Shown here: positions 1-12,630 of the stretch, piece by piece
Layout of the letters: each line of letters begins with the position of its first letter
How positions within the stretch are numbered: position 1 is the first letter of the stretch
Assembly: GCA_002211745.1 (NCBI GenBank)
Contig: CP022114.1
Span: 930,001-994,000 of the forward strand
From: Kluyvera genomosp. 3
Lineage (GTDB): Bacteria; Pseudomonadota; Gammaproteobacteria; Enterobacterales; Enterobacteriaceae
DNA length: 64,000 bases
Reading direction: 5' to 3'
The notes under the pieces: model-generated
What the model was told of the DNA's origin: nothing
Databases searched by the model: none
Seen by the model: the letters and a program-made list of their open reading frames with translations, nothing else
Translations under genes and position numbers: made by a program

Positions 1-1
1 C

Positions 2-28
2 CATGGCTGGAGTGATTTTTGTCCCTGA
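2..28 (+). CDS. Possible 3' end of a YgdB-like pseudopilin-cluster gene
   Basis: The first bases read in frame as HGWSDFCP followed by TGA at 26-28, directly before the ribosome binding site of the next gene. In E. coli the gene upstream of ppdC is ygdB, in the ppdA-ppdB-ygdB-ppdC cluster, so this is probably its tail. Only eight codons are visible, so the call rests on position alone. Confidence 0.3.
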   Translation, partial: HGWSDFCP

Positions 29-41
29 AGGAGGCGCTACT

Positions 42-362
42 ATGCCAGACACCCTGAAATCACGCGGTTTTAGCCTGCCCGAGGTGATGCTGGCCATGTT
101 GTTAATGGTGATGGTGGTGACGGCGCTGGGCGGATACTACCGCGCGTTGGCCGCCGGTAACACTCAGCTTAATCAGTATCGTCAGATGTGGCGCTATGCA
201 TGGGATCAAGCGCAGCAACTGGCCGCGCCGCTGCCGGAAGGCTGGAACAGCCAGCGGGTACAGACATCGTCACAACGTTGTGTCAGCATCAATGCTACTA
301 TTACCACCCCCATGGGCAGGCAAGGGCGTTTAACGCGTCTGCATTGCCCGGTCAGTCAGTAG
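42..362 (+). CDS. ppdC: Prepilin peptidase-dependent protein C (minor pseudopilin)
   Basis: A 106-residue type IV pilin-like protein. Near the N terminus it has RGFSLPEVMLAMLLMVMVVT: a short basic leader, the G/F prepilin peptidase site, the conserved Glu at mature position 5, and a hydrophobic helix. The rest is a small periplasmic domain with two Cys residues. ATG 42 is chosen over the in-frame ATG at 3 because AAGGAG (29-34) lies just upstream and the length then matches the roughly 107-residue E. coli PpdC. It lies 12 bp before recC, as in E. coli. Its role in a pilus or pseudopilus is inferred from the family; no phenotype is established. Confidence 0.85.
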   Translation: MPDTLKSRGFSLPEVMLAMLLMVMVVTALGGYYRALAAGNTQLNQYRQMWRYAWDQAQQLAAPLPEGWNSQRVQTSSQRCVSINATITTPMGRQGRLTRLHCPVSQ

Positions 363-374
363 TCAGGAGCGAAT

Positions 375-3300
375 ATGTTAAGGGTCTACCACTCCAACCG
401 TCTGGACGTGCTGGAAGCGTTAATGGAATTTATCGTGGAGCAGGACCGGCTGGCTGACCCCTTCGAGCCTGAAATGATCCTCGTGCAGAGTACCGGGATG
501 GCGCAATGGCTACAGATGACGCTCTCCCAGCGATTTGGTATCGCCGCTAACATCGATTTCCCGCTGCCCGCGAGCTTTATCTGGGACATGTTTACCCGCG
601 TTTTGCCCGAGATTCCCGGCGAGAGCGCCTTTAATAAGCAAAGCATGAGCTGGAAGCTGATGACGCTGCTGCCGGGCATGCTGGACGACGAGGCTTTTAC
701 GCCGCTGCGCCACTATCTGACTGACGATGCCGATAAACGCAAGCTGTTCCAGCTGGCCTCACGGGTGGCCGATCTGTACGACCAGTATCTGGTCTATCGC
801 CCGCAGTGGCTCACGAAGTGGGAAGCCGGAGAGTTAGTGGATGACGTCGGTGAGGCGCAGCAGTGGCAGGCTCCGCTATGGAAAGCGCTGGTGGAGCACA
901 CCGCAGCGCTGGGGCAGCCGCAGTGGCACCGCGCCAATCTCTACCAACGCTTTATCGACACGCTGGAAAACAGCAGCGAGAAACCTGACGGGCTGCCGTC
1001 GCGGGTGTTTATCTGCGGAATCTCAGCGCTGCCGCCGGTGTATCTGCACGCGCTACAGGCGCTCGGCAAGCATGTGGATATCTACGTGCTGTTCACCAAC
1101 CCGTGCCGCTATTACTGGGGTGACATTAAGGATCCGGCGTTCCTCGCCGGCTGATGGCGCGCCAGCGCCGACACTATCGTGAGCAGCGTGAACTGCCGTT
1201 ATTCCAGGACGCCAGCAGCGCGCCGGGGCTATTTAACGATAACGGTGAACAGGACGTCGGCAACCCGATGCTGGCCTCCTGGGGCAAACTGGGGCGCGAC
1301 TATATTTACTTGTTGGCGGGGCTGGAGCGCTATCAGGAGTTGGATGCGTTCGTCGATATCGAGCCGGATAACCTGCTGCACAATCTTCAATACGACGTGC
1401 TGGAGCTGAAAAACAGCGCAGTGGCCGGGCGCACCGCTGAAGAGTTTGCCTGGAGCGGCAACAAACGCACCCTGGCCACGATGACCGCAGCCTGACCGTC
1501 CACGTCTGCCACAGCCCGCAGCGCGAGGTGGAAGTATTGCACGACCGTCTGCTGGCGATGCTGGAGGCCGACCCGACGCTGACGCCGCGCGATATCATCG
1601 TGATGGTGGCGGACATCGACAGCTACAGCCCGTTTATCCAGGCCGTGTTTGGCAGCGCCACCGGCGAGCGCTATCTGCCTTACGCCATTTCCGACCGCCG
1701 CGCCCGTCAGGCGCACCCGGCAATGCAGGCATTTATTACTCTGCTTTCCCTACCGGACAGCCGCTTCACCAGCGAAGACGTGCTGGCGCTGCTCGACGTG
1801 CCGGTGCTGGCCACCCGTTTCAACATTGATGAAGCCGGTTTGCAGCATCTGCGCCAATGGGTCAGCGAATCTGGCGTGCGTTGGGGATGGACGACGACAA
1901 CGTGCGCGAACTCGATCTCCCGGCGACCGGGCAGCACACCTGGCGCTTTGGTCTAACGCGCATGCTGCTGGGTTACGCCATGGAAAGCCGCCAGGGCGAG
2001 TGGCAGGACGTGCTGCCCTATGATGAATCCAGCGGGCTTATCGCCGAGCTGGTGGGGCATTTGGCTTCGCTGCTCATGCAGCTTAATCGCTGGCGACAGG
2101 TGCTGACACAAGGGCGTTCACTCGAAGAGTGGCTACCGGTGTGTCGTGAAATGCTGAACGACTTCTTCCTGCCGGATCAGGATACCGAAGCGGCGCTAAC
2201 GCTGATTGAACAGCAGTGGCAGGGGATTATCGCTCAGGGCGTGCAGTCACAATACGCCGGAGAGGTGCCGCTGTCGCTGCTGCGTGATGAGCTGGCTCAG
2301 CGTCTGGACCAGGAGCGTATCAGCCAGCGCTTCCTGGCGGGCCCTATCAACATCTGTACCCTGATGCCGATGCGTTCTATTCCGTTCAAAGTGGTGTGCC
2401 TGCTGGGCATGAACGATGGTATCTACCCGCGCGCGCTGGCGCCGCTGGGCTTTGACCTGATGAGCCAGAAGCCGCTGCGCGGCGATCGTAGCCGTCGCGA
2501 CGATGACCGTTACCTGTTCCTCGAAGCCATGATGTCGGCGGAAAAATCGCTCTATATCAGCTACATCGGTCGCTCTATTCAGGATAACAGCGAGCGCTAC
2601 CCATCGGTGCTGGTGCAGGAACTGCTGGACTATATCGGCCAGAGCCACTGCCTGGAAGGCGATGAGGCGCTGAACTGCGATGAAAGTGAGCGACGGGTCA
2701 AGAGTCACATCATGCACCTGCATAGCCGCATGCCGTTCGACGCGGAGAATTACCAGCATGATGAGCGCCAAAGCTATGCTCAGGAATGGCTGGCGGCCGC
2801 CAGCCGTCAGGGGAAGCGCACGGTGAATTTATTCAGCCGCTGGAACCTGTTGAACTGACAACGCTGCCGCTGGAGCAGCTTCAGCGCTTCTGGCGTCATC
2901 CAGTTCGTGCCTTCTTCCAGATGCGTTTACAGGTCAATTTCCGTAGCGAAGAGAGTGACATTCCCGACACCGAGCCGTTTACCCTTGAGGGGCTGACCCG
3001 CTACCAGCTTAACCAACAGTTGCTCAATACCCTGATTGAAGAGCAGACGCCGGATGTGATGTATCGCCGCTATCGTGCGGCGGGAGAACTGCCCTACGGG
3101 CCGTTTGGCGAAATTGCCTGGGAGGCGCAGCGTCAGGAGATGGCCGCGCTGGCGAGCCGGGTTATTGAATATCGCCGGGAAGGGAAGAGTATCGAAATAG
3201 ACCTTGATTGCGACGGGGTTAACATAACCGGATGGTTACCGCAGGTTCAGGATAATGGGCTGTTGCGCTGGCGGCCATCTTTGCTTAGCGTGGCACAAGG

Positions 3301-3738
3301 AATGCAACTTTGGCTGGAACACCTTGTCTACTGTGCTAGCGGCGGCAGCGGCGAAAGCCGGCTGTTGCTGCGCAAAGAGGGCGAGTGGTGCTTCCCACCC
3401 TGGCGGCGGATGAAGCGAAAGCGTATCTGTCACAACTGGTCGCCGGGTACCGCGAGGGCATGTGCCAACCGCTGCTGTTCTTACCTGAAAGCGGAGGTGC
3501 GTGGATAAAAGCCTGTTACGATGCCCAAAATGATGCCATCTTAAGGGACGAGGAAACGCAGCAAAAAGCACGCAGCAAGTTTATGCAGGTGTATGAAGGC
3601 AATATGGTGGTGAGCGGCGAAGGGGCCGATGTCTGGTATCAGCGCCTGTGGCGTACCCTGGAACCCGCGCAGTATGAGGCGATTATCGAGCAAACGACGC
3701 CGTATCTGCTGCCGCTATTTCGCTTTCACCCGTCATAG
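375..3738 (+). CDS. recC: Exonuclease V (RecBCD) gamma subunit RecC, with five frame breaks
   Basis: RecC is the inactive-helicase-fold subunit of RecBCD that recognises Chi and splits the DNA strands at a double-strand end. The reading starts MLRVYHSNRLDVLEALMEFI and ends LPLFRFHPS, and can be followed end to end across three frames. Frame breaks lie near 1150, 1475, 1884, 2811 and 3395, and each is repaired by one added base (GGGG for GGGGG at 1883 and 2810; CCC for CCCC at 3394). With five bases restored the product is 1122 residues, the E. coli length. It is followed by ptrA, recB and recD on the same strand. The breaks are most likely sequence errors. Confidence 0.93.
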
Positions 3739-3894
3739 TTTCTGTATAAAAATTGCGCAATCTGAGTTGTTCATTTACTATGCGCAACGCGTCACGGACC
3801 GATGAGTGGCAGCCGCCAGATCCATTTGTCTGGCCGGGAGCTGCCCGCACAAGCATTAAGATTCAGCAGTATTTGTTAATGGTGAGGTCCGTGA

Positions 3895-6778
3895 ATGCCC
3901 CGCAGTATCTGGTTGAGTATTGTAGTTTTTGTCACCGCCTTTTGGGCGACCGTAGGTCAGGCAGACACCGGATGGCAACCGATTCAGGAAACCATCCGTA
4001 AAAGCGAAAAAGATACCCGTCAATATCAGGCGATTACGCTGGATAACAAGATGGTCGTGCTGTTGGTATCCGATCCGCAGGCGGTGAAATCGCTGTCGGC
4101 GCTGGTGGTACCGGTTGGTTCGCTGGAAGATCCTGATTCGCATCCGGGCCTTGCGCATTTCCTTGAACATATGACGTTGATGGGCTCGAAGCACTACCCG
4201 CAGCCCGATAGCCTCTCGGAATTCCTCAAGCTGCACGGCGGCAGCCACAATGCCAGCACCGCGCCGTATCGCACCGCCTTCTACCTTGAAGTCGAAAATG
4301 ACGCCTTACAGGGGCCGTTGACCGTCTGGCGGATGCCATTGCTGAACCGCTGCTGGATAAAAAATACGCCGACCGCGAACGTAACGCGGTAAACGCTGAA
4401 CTGACCATGGCGCGCAGCCGCGACGGTATGCGTATGGCGCAGGTTAGCGCTGAAACCATCAACCCGGCGCACCCCGGCGCGCGCTTCTCTGGCGGCAACC
4501 TGGAAACGCTGAGCGACAAGCCGAATAGCCCGGTGTATGAATCGCTGCTGGCCTTCCGCGACAAATACTACTCCGCCAACCTGATGAAGGCGGTGATTTA
4601 CAGCAACAAACCGCTGCCGGAGCTGGCGCAGATTGCGGCACAAACCTATGGCCGCGTGCCGAATAAATCTATCGAGCGCCCGGAAATTACCGTTCCGGTG
4701 GTCACCGACGCGCAGAAGGGCATCGTTATCCACTACGTACCCGCGCTGCCGCGTAAAGTGCTGCGCGTCGAGTTCCGTATTGATAACAACTCAGCCCAGT
4801 TCCGCAGTAAAACCGATGAGCTCATCACCTACCTTATCGGTAACCGCACGCCGGGCACGCTGTCCGACTGGCTGCAAAAGCAGGGCTGGTTGAAGGCATT
4901 CGCGCCGATTCCGACCCGGTCGTAAACGGCAACAGCGGCGTGCTGGCAATCTCCGCCACCTTAACCGACAAGGGCCTCGCTAACCGGGATCAGGTGGTGG
5001 CAGCTATCTTTAGCTACCTCGACATGCTGCGCCAGAAGGGCGTCGACAAAAGCTACTTTGATGAACTGGCCCACGTGCTGGACCTCGACTTCCGCTACCC
5101 GTCGATTAACCGCGATATGGACTACGTCGAATGGCTGGCGGACACCATGATTCGCGTGCCGGTCGAACACACGCTCGATGCGGTGAACATTGCCGATCGT
5201 TACGATGCGCAGGCGATAAAAGATCGTCTGGCGATGATGACACCGCAGAATGCGCGTATCTGGTACATCAGCCCGAAAGAGCCGCATAACAAGGTGGCTT
5301 ACTTTGTTGATGCGCCGTATCAGGTCGATAAAATCAGCGCGGAGACGTTCGCGAAGTGGCAGAAAGCGGCCGACGACATCACGCTGAATCTGCCGCAGTT
5401 GAACCCGTATATCCCCGATGACTTCACGCTGATCAAGAACGAAAAAAGCTACGCGCATCCGGAGCTGATTATCGACGAACCAAATCTGCGTCTGGTCTAT
5501 ATGCCGAGCCGCTATTTTGCGTCTGAACCGAAGGCCGATATCACCATGATCCTGCGTAACCCGCAGGCGATGGACAGCGCCAAAAATCAGGTGATGTTTG
5601 CCCTCAACGACTATCTGGCGGGCATTGCGCTCGACCAGCTCAGCAACCAGGCCGCCGTCGGCGGGATCAGCTTCTCGACCGGTGCCAACAACGGCCTGAT
5701 GCTTAACGCCAACGGTTACACCCAGCGTCTGCCGCAGCTGTTTGGTGCGCTGTTAGAAGGTTATTTCAGCTATACGCCGACCGAAGATCAGCTTGAGCAG
5801 GCAAAATCCTGGTACAAGCAGATGATGGACTCGGCGGATAAAGGCAAAGCCTACGAACAGGCGATTATGCCGGTGCAGATGGTGTCGCAGGTGCCCTATT
5901 TCCAGCGCGAGGACCGCAAGGCGCTGCTGCCGTCGATCACGCTGAAAGAGGTGATGGCCTACCGCGACCAGCTGAAAACCGGCGGACGTCCGGAGTTTAT
6001 GGTAATTGGCAACCTGAGCGCCGAGCAGTCCACGACGCTGGCGCGCGGTATCCAGTCGCAGCTTGGCGCTAACGGTAACGAATGGTGCCGTAACAAAGAT
6101 GTGCTGGTGGAAAAACAGCAGAACGCTATCTTTGAAAAAGCGGGCAACAGCACCGACTCGGCGCTGGCGGCGGTGTTTGTCCCGCCGAACGTGGATGAGT
6201 TCTCCAGCTCGGCGGCAAGCGCCATGCTGGCGCAGATTGTCCAGCCGTGGTTCTACAATCAGTTGCGTACTGAAGAACAGCTTGGTTACGCCGTGTTTGC
6301 CTTTTCGATGAACATCGGACGCCAGTGGGGCATGGGCTTCCTGCTGCAAAGCAATGACAAACAGCCAGCGTTCCTGTGGCAACGTTTTAAAGCCTTCTTC
6401 CCGACCGCCGAGCAAAAGCTGCGGGCGATGAAGCCGGAAGAGTTCGCGCAGCTGCAGCAGGCGGTGATCGCCGACATGCTGCAAGCGCCACAAACGCTCG
6501 GTGATGAAGCCTCACAGCTGAGCAAAGATTTCGATCGCGGTAATATGGCTTTTGATTCACGTGCTAAAGTAGTGGCCCAGATTAAGCTGTTAACGCCGCA
6601 AAAGCTGGCTGACTTCTTCCACCAGACCGTTGTTGCGCCACAGGGCATGACGGTGCTGTCGCAGGTTTCCGGCAGCCAGAATGGTAAGACGGACTATGCG
6701 CACCCGGAAGGCTGGAAGGTATGGGAGAGCATTAGCGCGTTGCAGCAAACCTTACCGATAAGACGAGAGAACGAATGA
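3895..6778 (+). CDS. ptrA: Protease III (pitrilysin), periplasmic zinc protease, two frame breaks
   Basis: This is an M16 inverzincin peptidase that degrades small polypeptides in the periplasm. The N terminus (MPRSIWLSIVVFVTAFWATV, then GQA) is a Sec signal peptide. The inverted zinc motif HFLEH lies near residue 88, and the downstream Glu is in the NAVNAEL segment. Frame breaks at about 4313 (GGGG for GGGGG) and 4884 (GGG for GGGG) are each repaired by one G, giving about 961 residues against 962 in E. coli. The TGA overlaps the recB ATG (ATGA). Its place between recC and recB is the conserved enterobacterial arrangement; it has no known part in recombination. Confidence 0.93.
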
Positions 6779-9700
6779 CCGTAACTGCTGAGTCCCTTAA
6801 TCCCCTGCGTTTGCCCTCTACGGTGAGCGCCTGATTGAAGCCTCAGCGGGCACCGGAAAAACCTTCACCATCGCCGCACTCTACCTGCGGCTTCTGCTAG
6901 GGCTTGGCGGCGAGGCCGCCTTTCCCGGCCGATCAACGTCGAAGAGCTGCTGGTGGTGACCTTCACCGAGGCAGCAACTGAAGAACTGCGAGGGCGTATT
7001 CGCAGCAACATTCATGAGCTGCGCGTCGCCTGTCTGCGTAACGCCACCGACAACCCGCTGTATGCCAGCCTGCTGGCGGAAATCGACGATCCTCAACAGG
7101 CAGCGAACGTTCTGCTGCTGGCCGAACGGCAGATGGATGACGCCGCGGTGTTTACCATCCACGGTTTCTGTCAGCGCATGCTTAGCCTCAATGCTTTTGA
7201 GTCGGGGATGCTGTTCGAACAGCAGCTGATTGAAGATGAATCTCAGCTGCGCTATCAGGCCTGCGCCGACTTCTGGCGACGTCACTGCTACCCGCTGAAC
7301 CGCGAAATTGCGCAGGTGATCGTCGAGTCCTGGAAAGGACCGCAGGATCTGCTGAAATCGATCGACCGTTATCTGCAAGGGGAAGCGCCGCAGCTGAAGA
7401 TGCCGCTCAGCGCGACCGAGACGCTGGAATCACGTCATCAGCAGATCCTCGCGCAGATTGGCGACATCAAACAGCAGTGGCTGGCTGCGGTCGGCGATCT
7501 TGAACCGCTGCTGGAAAACTCGGGTATCGATCGTCGCAAATTCAACCGCGGCAACCAGGGAAAGTGGATCGACAAGATCAGCGCCTGGGCGCAGGAAGAG
7601 AGCAAAAACTACCAGCTCCCCGATGCGCTGGAAAAATTCAGCCAGTCGTTCCTGGCTGAACGCACCAAAGCGGGCGGAGAAGTGCCCACGCACCCGCTGT
7701 TCAGCGCTATTGAGCGTTTACTGGACTCGCCGCTCACGCTCAACGACCTGGTGATTGCCCAGGCGATGAAAGAGATTCGTGAGGCGGTAGCCCGCGAGAA
7801 GCGCCGCCGCGGCGAGTTGGGCTTTGACGATATGCTAAGCCGCCTTGATGAAGCGCTGGAGAGCGAAAGCGGCGAGGCGTTAGCCGCCGCCATTCGTCAG
7901 CGTTTTCCGGTAGCGATGATCGATGAATTCCAGGATACCGACCCGCAGCAGTACCGTATTTTCCGCCGCATCTGGCGCCAACAGCCGGAGACCGCGTTGC
8001 TGCTGATTGGCGACCCGAAGCAGGCGATCTACGCTTTCCGCGGCGCCGATATCTTTACCTACATGCGTGCGCGCAGCGATGTGGCGGCGCACTATACGCT
8101 CGATACCAACTGGCGTTCCGCGCCGGGCATGGTGGCAAGCGTCAACCGCCTGTTTGGGCAGGTTGATAACCCCTTTATGTTCCGCGACATTCCGTTCCTG
8201 CCGGTCAAATCCGCCGAGAAAAATGCCTCGCTACGTTTTGAGGTTGACGGCGAAAATCAGCCGGCAATGAACCTCTGGCTGATGCCTGGTGAGGGCGTTA
8301 GCGCGGGCGACTACCAGATCTTTATGGCCCAGCAGTGCGCGGCGCAGATTCGCGACTGGCTCACCGGCGGCCAACGCGGCACGGCGCTGCTGTGGCGCGG
8401 CGACAGCGCGCGTCCGGTGCAGGCCTCAGACATTACCGTACTGGTGCGTAACCGCCAGGAAGCCTCGTTGATTCGCGATGCGCTGAATGCGCTGGCTATT
8501 CCGTCGGTGTATCTTTCCAACCGCGACAGCGTATTCGAAACCCCGGAAGCGCAGGAGCTTCTGTGGGTGTTGCAGGCGGTGCTGACGCCGGAGCGGGAAA
8601 ATACCCTGCGCAGCGCGCTGGCGACGGCGATGTTTGGCCTGAACGCGCGGGACATTGAGCAGCTGAATCAGGATGAGCACGCCTGGGATGCGCTGGTGGA
8701 GGAGTTCAGCGACTATCGGCTTATCTGGCAGCGCCGCGGTGTGATGCCGATGATTCGTGCCCTGATGAATGCGCGCTCCCTCGCGGAAAACCTGCTCGCC
8801 ACTCACGGCGGCGAACGGCGTTTAACCGATATTCTGCACCTTAGCGAGCTGCTACAAGAAGCGGCCACCGGCTTGAGAGCGAGCACGCGCTGGTACGCTG
8901 GCTGAACCAGCAAATTGCTGAGCCGGACACCAACGCTTCCAGCCAGCAAATGCGTCTGGAGAGCGACAAACACCTGGTGCAGATTGTCACCATTCACAAG
9001 TCGAAAGGGCTGGAATATCCGCTGGTCTGGCTGCCGTTTATCGCCCGTTTCCGTAAAGAGAAGCAGGCGTTCTATCACGATCGGGAATCCTTCGCGCGGT
9101 GCTGGATCTTAACGAAAGCGATGAAAGCCTGGAGTTGGCGGAGGCCGAGCGTCTGGCAGAAGACCTGCGCCTGCTGTACGTCGCCTTAACCCGCGCCGTG
9201 TGGCACTGTAGTCTGGGGCTGGCGCCGCTCACCGCGCGGCGCAGCGATAAACCGACCGATACCGAACTCCATCACAGCGCGCCGGGAAGGTTGATGCAGA
9301 AAGGCGAGGTACTCGACGCCGCGGGTCTGGAAGCCTGTCTGCGTGCGCTCTGCGATGAACACATTGCGCTGACGCTGGCGACAGCGCCCGACGACGCGCG
9401 TTGGCAGGCCACTCAGGCACAAATGCCTGAACTGGCGGCGCGTCAGGTGCTGCGTCGCGTCGTGGACGACTGGCGAGTCACCAGCTATTCCGGCCTGCAA
9501 CAACGCGGCCACAGCGTGGCGCAGGATCTGTTGCCGCGTCTGGATATTGACGCCGCCGGCGCACAGGAAACGCTGCCGGAACCGACGTTGACGCCGCATA
9601 ATTTCCCGCGCGGCGCATCGCCGGGACTTTCCTGCACAGTCTGTTTGAAGACCTCGACTTTACCCAGCCAGTATCATCCGAGTGGATGCTGGAAAAACTG

Positions 9701-10313
9701 CAAAGCAACGGCTTTGGCGAAGAATGGGAGCCAGTGCTGACGGCTTGGATTTCACAAGTGCTGGCCGCGCCGCTGGCGGATACCGGCATTGCGCTCAATC
9801 AGTTGAGCGCAAAACAAAAACAGGTGGAAATGGAGTTTTATTTGCCCATCAACCGGCCGCTCGACCCGCTGGCGCTGGATGCCTTAACCCGCCGCTATGA
9901 CCCGCTTTCGGCAGGCTGCCCTACGCTCGATTTCCGCCAGGTACGCGGCATGCTGAAAGGCTTTATCGACCTGGTGTTCCGCCACGATGGGCGCTACTAC
10001 CTGCTCGACTACAAGTCCAACTGGCTGGGAGAGAACGGCGAGGCCTACACCCAACAGGCGATGGCCGAAGCGATGCAGTCGCACCGCTACGACTTGCAGT
10101 ATCAGCTCTATAGCCTGGCGCTACACCGCTATCTGCGCCATCGCATTGCCGATTATGACTATCAACGCCACTTCGGCGGTGTGATTTACCTGTTCCTGCG
10201 CGGCGTTGACCGCGACGCGGGCAGCAAGGATATTCACTACCCGGCCAGACCCCGCGCTCATTGCGGCCATGGATGCACTGTTTGCCGGAGAAGGCGAGGA
10301 GATGGACGCATGA
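6775..10313 (+). CDS. recB: Exonuclease V beta subunit RecB (helicase/nuclease), six frame breaks
   Basis: RecB is the 3'-5' SF1A helicase and the sole nuclease of RecBCD. Visible motifs are Walker A ([20 protein letters not shown], motif I), VTFTEAAT (Ia), [16 protein letters not shown] (II), [16 protein letters not shown] (III), [16 protein letters not shown] (V) and LLYVALTR (VI). The C-terminal nuclease core has [20 protein letters not shown], with the catalytic Asp and Lys. Frame breaks lie near 6815, 6925, 8872, 9095 and 9624, each one missing base, with a two-base loss near 10236. Restoring seven bases gives about 1181 residues (E. coli 1180). It overlaps ptrA and recD through ATGA junctions, which implies translational coupling. 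Confidence 0.93.
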
Positions 10314-12142
10314 GTCTCGAACAACGTTTGTTGGATGCCGTTGAGCAGCGTCTGCTGCGCCCGCTCGACGTACAGTTTGCGCTGATGGTCGCGCACGACG
10401 AGCACCCGGCGGTGATGCTGGCGGCGGCGATGCTCAGCCGCGATACTGGCGAAGGGCACGTGTGCCTGCCTCTGTCGCACCTGAGTGCGACGATGCAGGC
10501 GAAAGGGCGCGCGCGTGAATTCTGGCAGCAACTGTTCAGCGATGCCGACGCGCCAGAAGACTGGGCTGAGCTGTTGCTGGCGTCTAAGGCCGTGAGTGCC
10601 GGTGAACGCCCGTCGCCGCTGATACTGAGCCGTGACCGACTGTACCTCAACCGCATGTGGCATAACGAGCTGACGGTGGCGCGTTTCTTTAGCGACACCC
10701 AGGTTCCGCTGGCGGTAGACGAGGTGCAGCTCCAGCAGACACTGAGCGCGCTGTTCCCCACCAGTGACAACGTCGACTGGCAGAAAGTCGCTGCCGCCGT
10801 TGCGCTGACGCGGCGTATTTCGGTGATCTCCGGCGGCCCTGGCACCGGGAAAACCACCACCGTCGCCAAACTGCTGGCGGCGCTGGTACAGATGGCGAAT
10901 GCCGAAAAACTCCGTATTCGTCTGGCGGCCCCGACGGGGAAAGCGGCTGCGCGCCTTACCGAATCTTTGGGCGCGGCGCTGCGTAAACTGACGCTAAGCG
11001 ACGCGCATAAAGCGATGCTGCCGACCGAGGCCAGCACGCTGCACCGCCTACTGGGCGCGCAACCCGGCAGCCAGAAAATGCGCTACCACGCGGGCAACCC
11101 GCTGCACCTTGATGTGCTGGTGGTCGACGAAGCCTCAATGATCGACCTGCCGATGATGGCGCGGCTGATTGACGCGCTGCCGCCGCACGGGCGAGTCATC
11201 TTCCTCGGCGACCGCGATCAGCTGGCGTCGGTTGAGGCGGGCGCGGTACTGGGGATATCTGTAGCTGGGTGAACGCTGGCTATACGCCTGAACGCGCGGC
11301 GCAGCTAAGCCGCCTGGTAGGGAGCGACCTCCCGGCGGGTGAAGGCCAAACGGCGGGGGCGCTGCGCGACAGCCTCTGCCTGCTGCGCACCAGCTACCGT
11401 TTTGGCAGCGACTCGGGATTGGGCAACTGGCGGGTGCGGTAAATCGGGCGATAAAAAGGCCGTTGGCGAGGTCTTCGCCCGCGGTTTTAGCGATATCGAA
11501 CTTAAACCGCTGCGCGCGACGGATGATTATGCCGCCATGCTCGACGATGCGCGGATGGGCTACGGTCATTATTTACAGCTTTTACGCGAGCAGGCCGAGC
11601 CCGCGGAGGTGCTGTCGGCGTTCGGGAATATCAGCTATTGTGCGCACTGCGGGAAGGCCGTGGGGCGTCGGCGGGCTGAATACGCAGTTCGAACAGCTGT
11701 TGGCGCGTCATCGTCTGATTCAGCCGCAGCGCCACTCGCGCTGGTACGAAGGTCGTCCGGTGATGATTAGCCGTAACGACAGCGCTCTGGGGCTGTTTAA
11801 CGGTGATATCGGCGTGGCGTTAGATCGCGGGCAGGGATGCGCGTCTGGTTCCCGATGCCGGACGGGACGATTAAATCGGTGCAGCCAAGCCGTCTGCCGG
11901 ATCACGATACCGCCTGGGCGATGACGGTGCATAAATCGCAGGGTTCCGAGTTCACTCACGCCGCACTGGTACTGCCGACGCAGCTGGTGCCGGTGGTTAG
12001 CCGTGAGCTGGTTTACACCGCGATTACCCGCGCGAAGTCACGTCTGTCGATGTATGCCGATGAAAATCTGCTGGCTACAGCGATTGCCACGCGTACAGAA
12101 AGACGCAGCGGGTTGTCGGCGATATTTGCGGAGATGGCATAG
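10310..12142 (+). CDS. recD: Exonuclease V alpha subunit RecD (5'-3' helicase), six frame breaks
   Basis: RecD is the fast 5'-3' SF1B helicase of RecBCD. The N-terminal 176 residues contact RecB; Walker A is [19 protein letters not shown] (near residue 180) and motif II is [13 protein letters not shown]. The C-terminal part contains [19 protein letters not shown] and [20 protein letters not shown] (motifs V and VI). Frame breaks lie at 11251-11254, 11421-11423, 11446-11448, 11624-11626, 11662-11665 and 11834-11836; all are G runs one base short. Restored length is about 612 residues (E. coli 608). The start codon overlaps the recB stop. Six errors within 600 bp is the densest cluster in the window. 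Confidence 0.92.
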
Positions 12143-12296
12143 TGCGTTAAGGGCGCACAATGTGCTCCCTTTACCTTTAAAGCTGTCTGTTATACACAAA
12201 TTCGTGCGATAGGACCGAATATCTGTCAGTAAGGAGAGGGATTCCGTTCACTTTACGTAGGGTGGAATATGACGTTATATCACCGGTGAACGGGCC

Positions 12297-12340
12297 AAGG
12301 GGGCGGCCGCGCCCCCTTGACAATCCCGCGGCCCGCGGGA
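12297..12340. repeat. Two adjacent GC-rich hairpins inside the IS50-ended element
   Basis: AAGGGGGCG / CGCCCCCTT is a perfect 9-bp stem with a GCCG loop (12297-12318). It is followed after 5 bp by TCCCGCGG / CCGCGGGA (12324-12340), an 8-bp stem around one C. Neither is followed by a T run, so neither is an obvious terminator. Confidence 0.6.
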
Positions 12341-12583
12341 AATCGGTGCTTCGCACTACGCTCACCTACGAACTCCAGCCTGCGGCACGGCGAAACTCGA
12401 CGTCCTGTCTCGGTTCGCCTCAGTCCGCCATCCATGGCGTCCTGACCTTGTCTTCCATTCTCCGGCTCGCCGATTTCCAGCGGGACTCATCGGTTTCAGT
12501 GGCTCTGGTTTTTGCTGTTAACTAAAAGACTGCACTGGTATTGGTGGCGTCTAAATCGCCGAGGCGTTCCCTGTAGGCCGGGT

Positions 12584-12630
12584 CAGCCCACATGGATGTG
12601 GGCTGAGGCGTGGTTCACATGGATGTGAAC
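12584..12630. repeat. Tandem twin hairpins with a CACAT-GG-ATGTG core
   Basis: CAGCCCACAT-GG-ATGTGGGCTG (12584-12605, 10-bp arms) is followed 7 bp later by GTTCACAT-GG-ATGTGAAC (12613-12630, 8-bp arms). Both share the CACAT-GG-ATGTG core, but the outer arm pairs differ while pairing is preserved. This pattern suggests selection for structure or a paired protein-binding site. Confidence 0.6.

Noticed and set aside
1149-11924. Second start sites and short proteins within the fragments of recC, recB and recD
   Set aside because: Each fragment continues a known protein in the next frame; treating them as separate genes would split conserved domains.
375-12142. Decay of the recC-ptrA-recB-recD genes into pseudogenes
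   Set aside because: All breaks are one- or two-base losses, mostly in G/C runs, no nonsense or missense decay accompanies them, and restored lengths match the family. The same pattern affects pyrG, relA and a tRNA.
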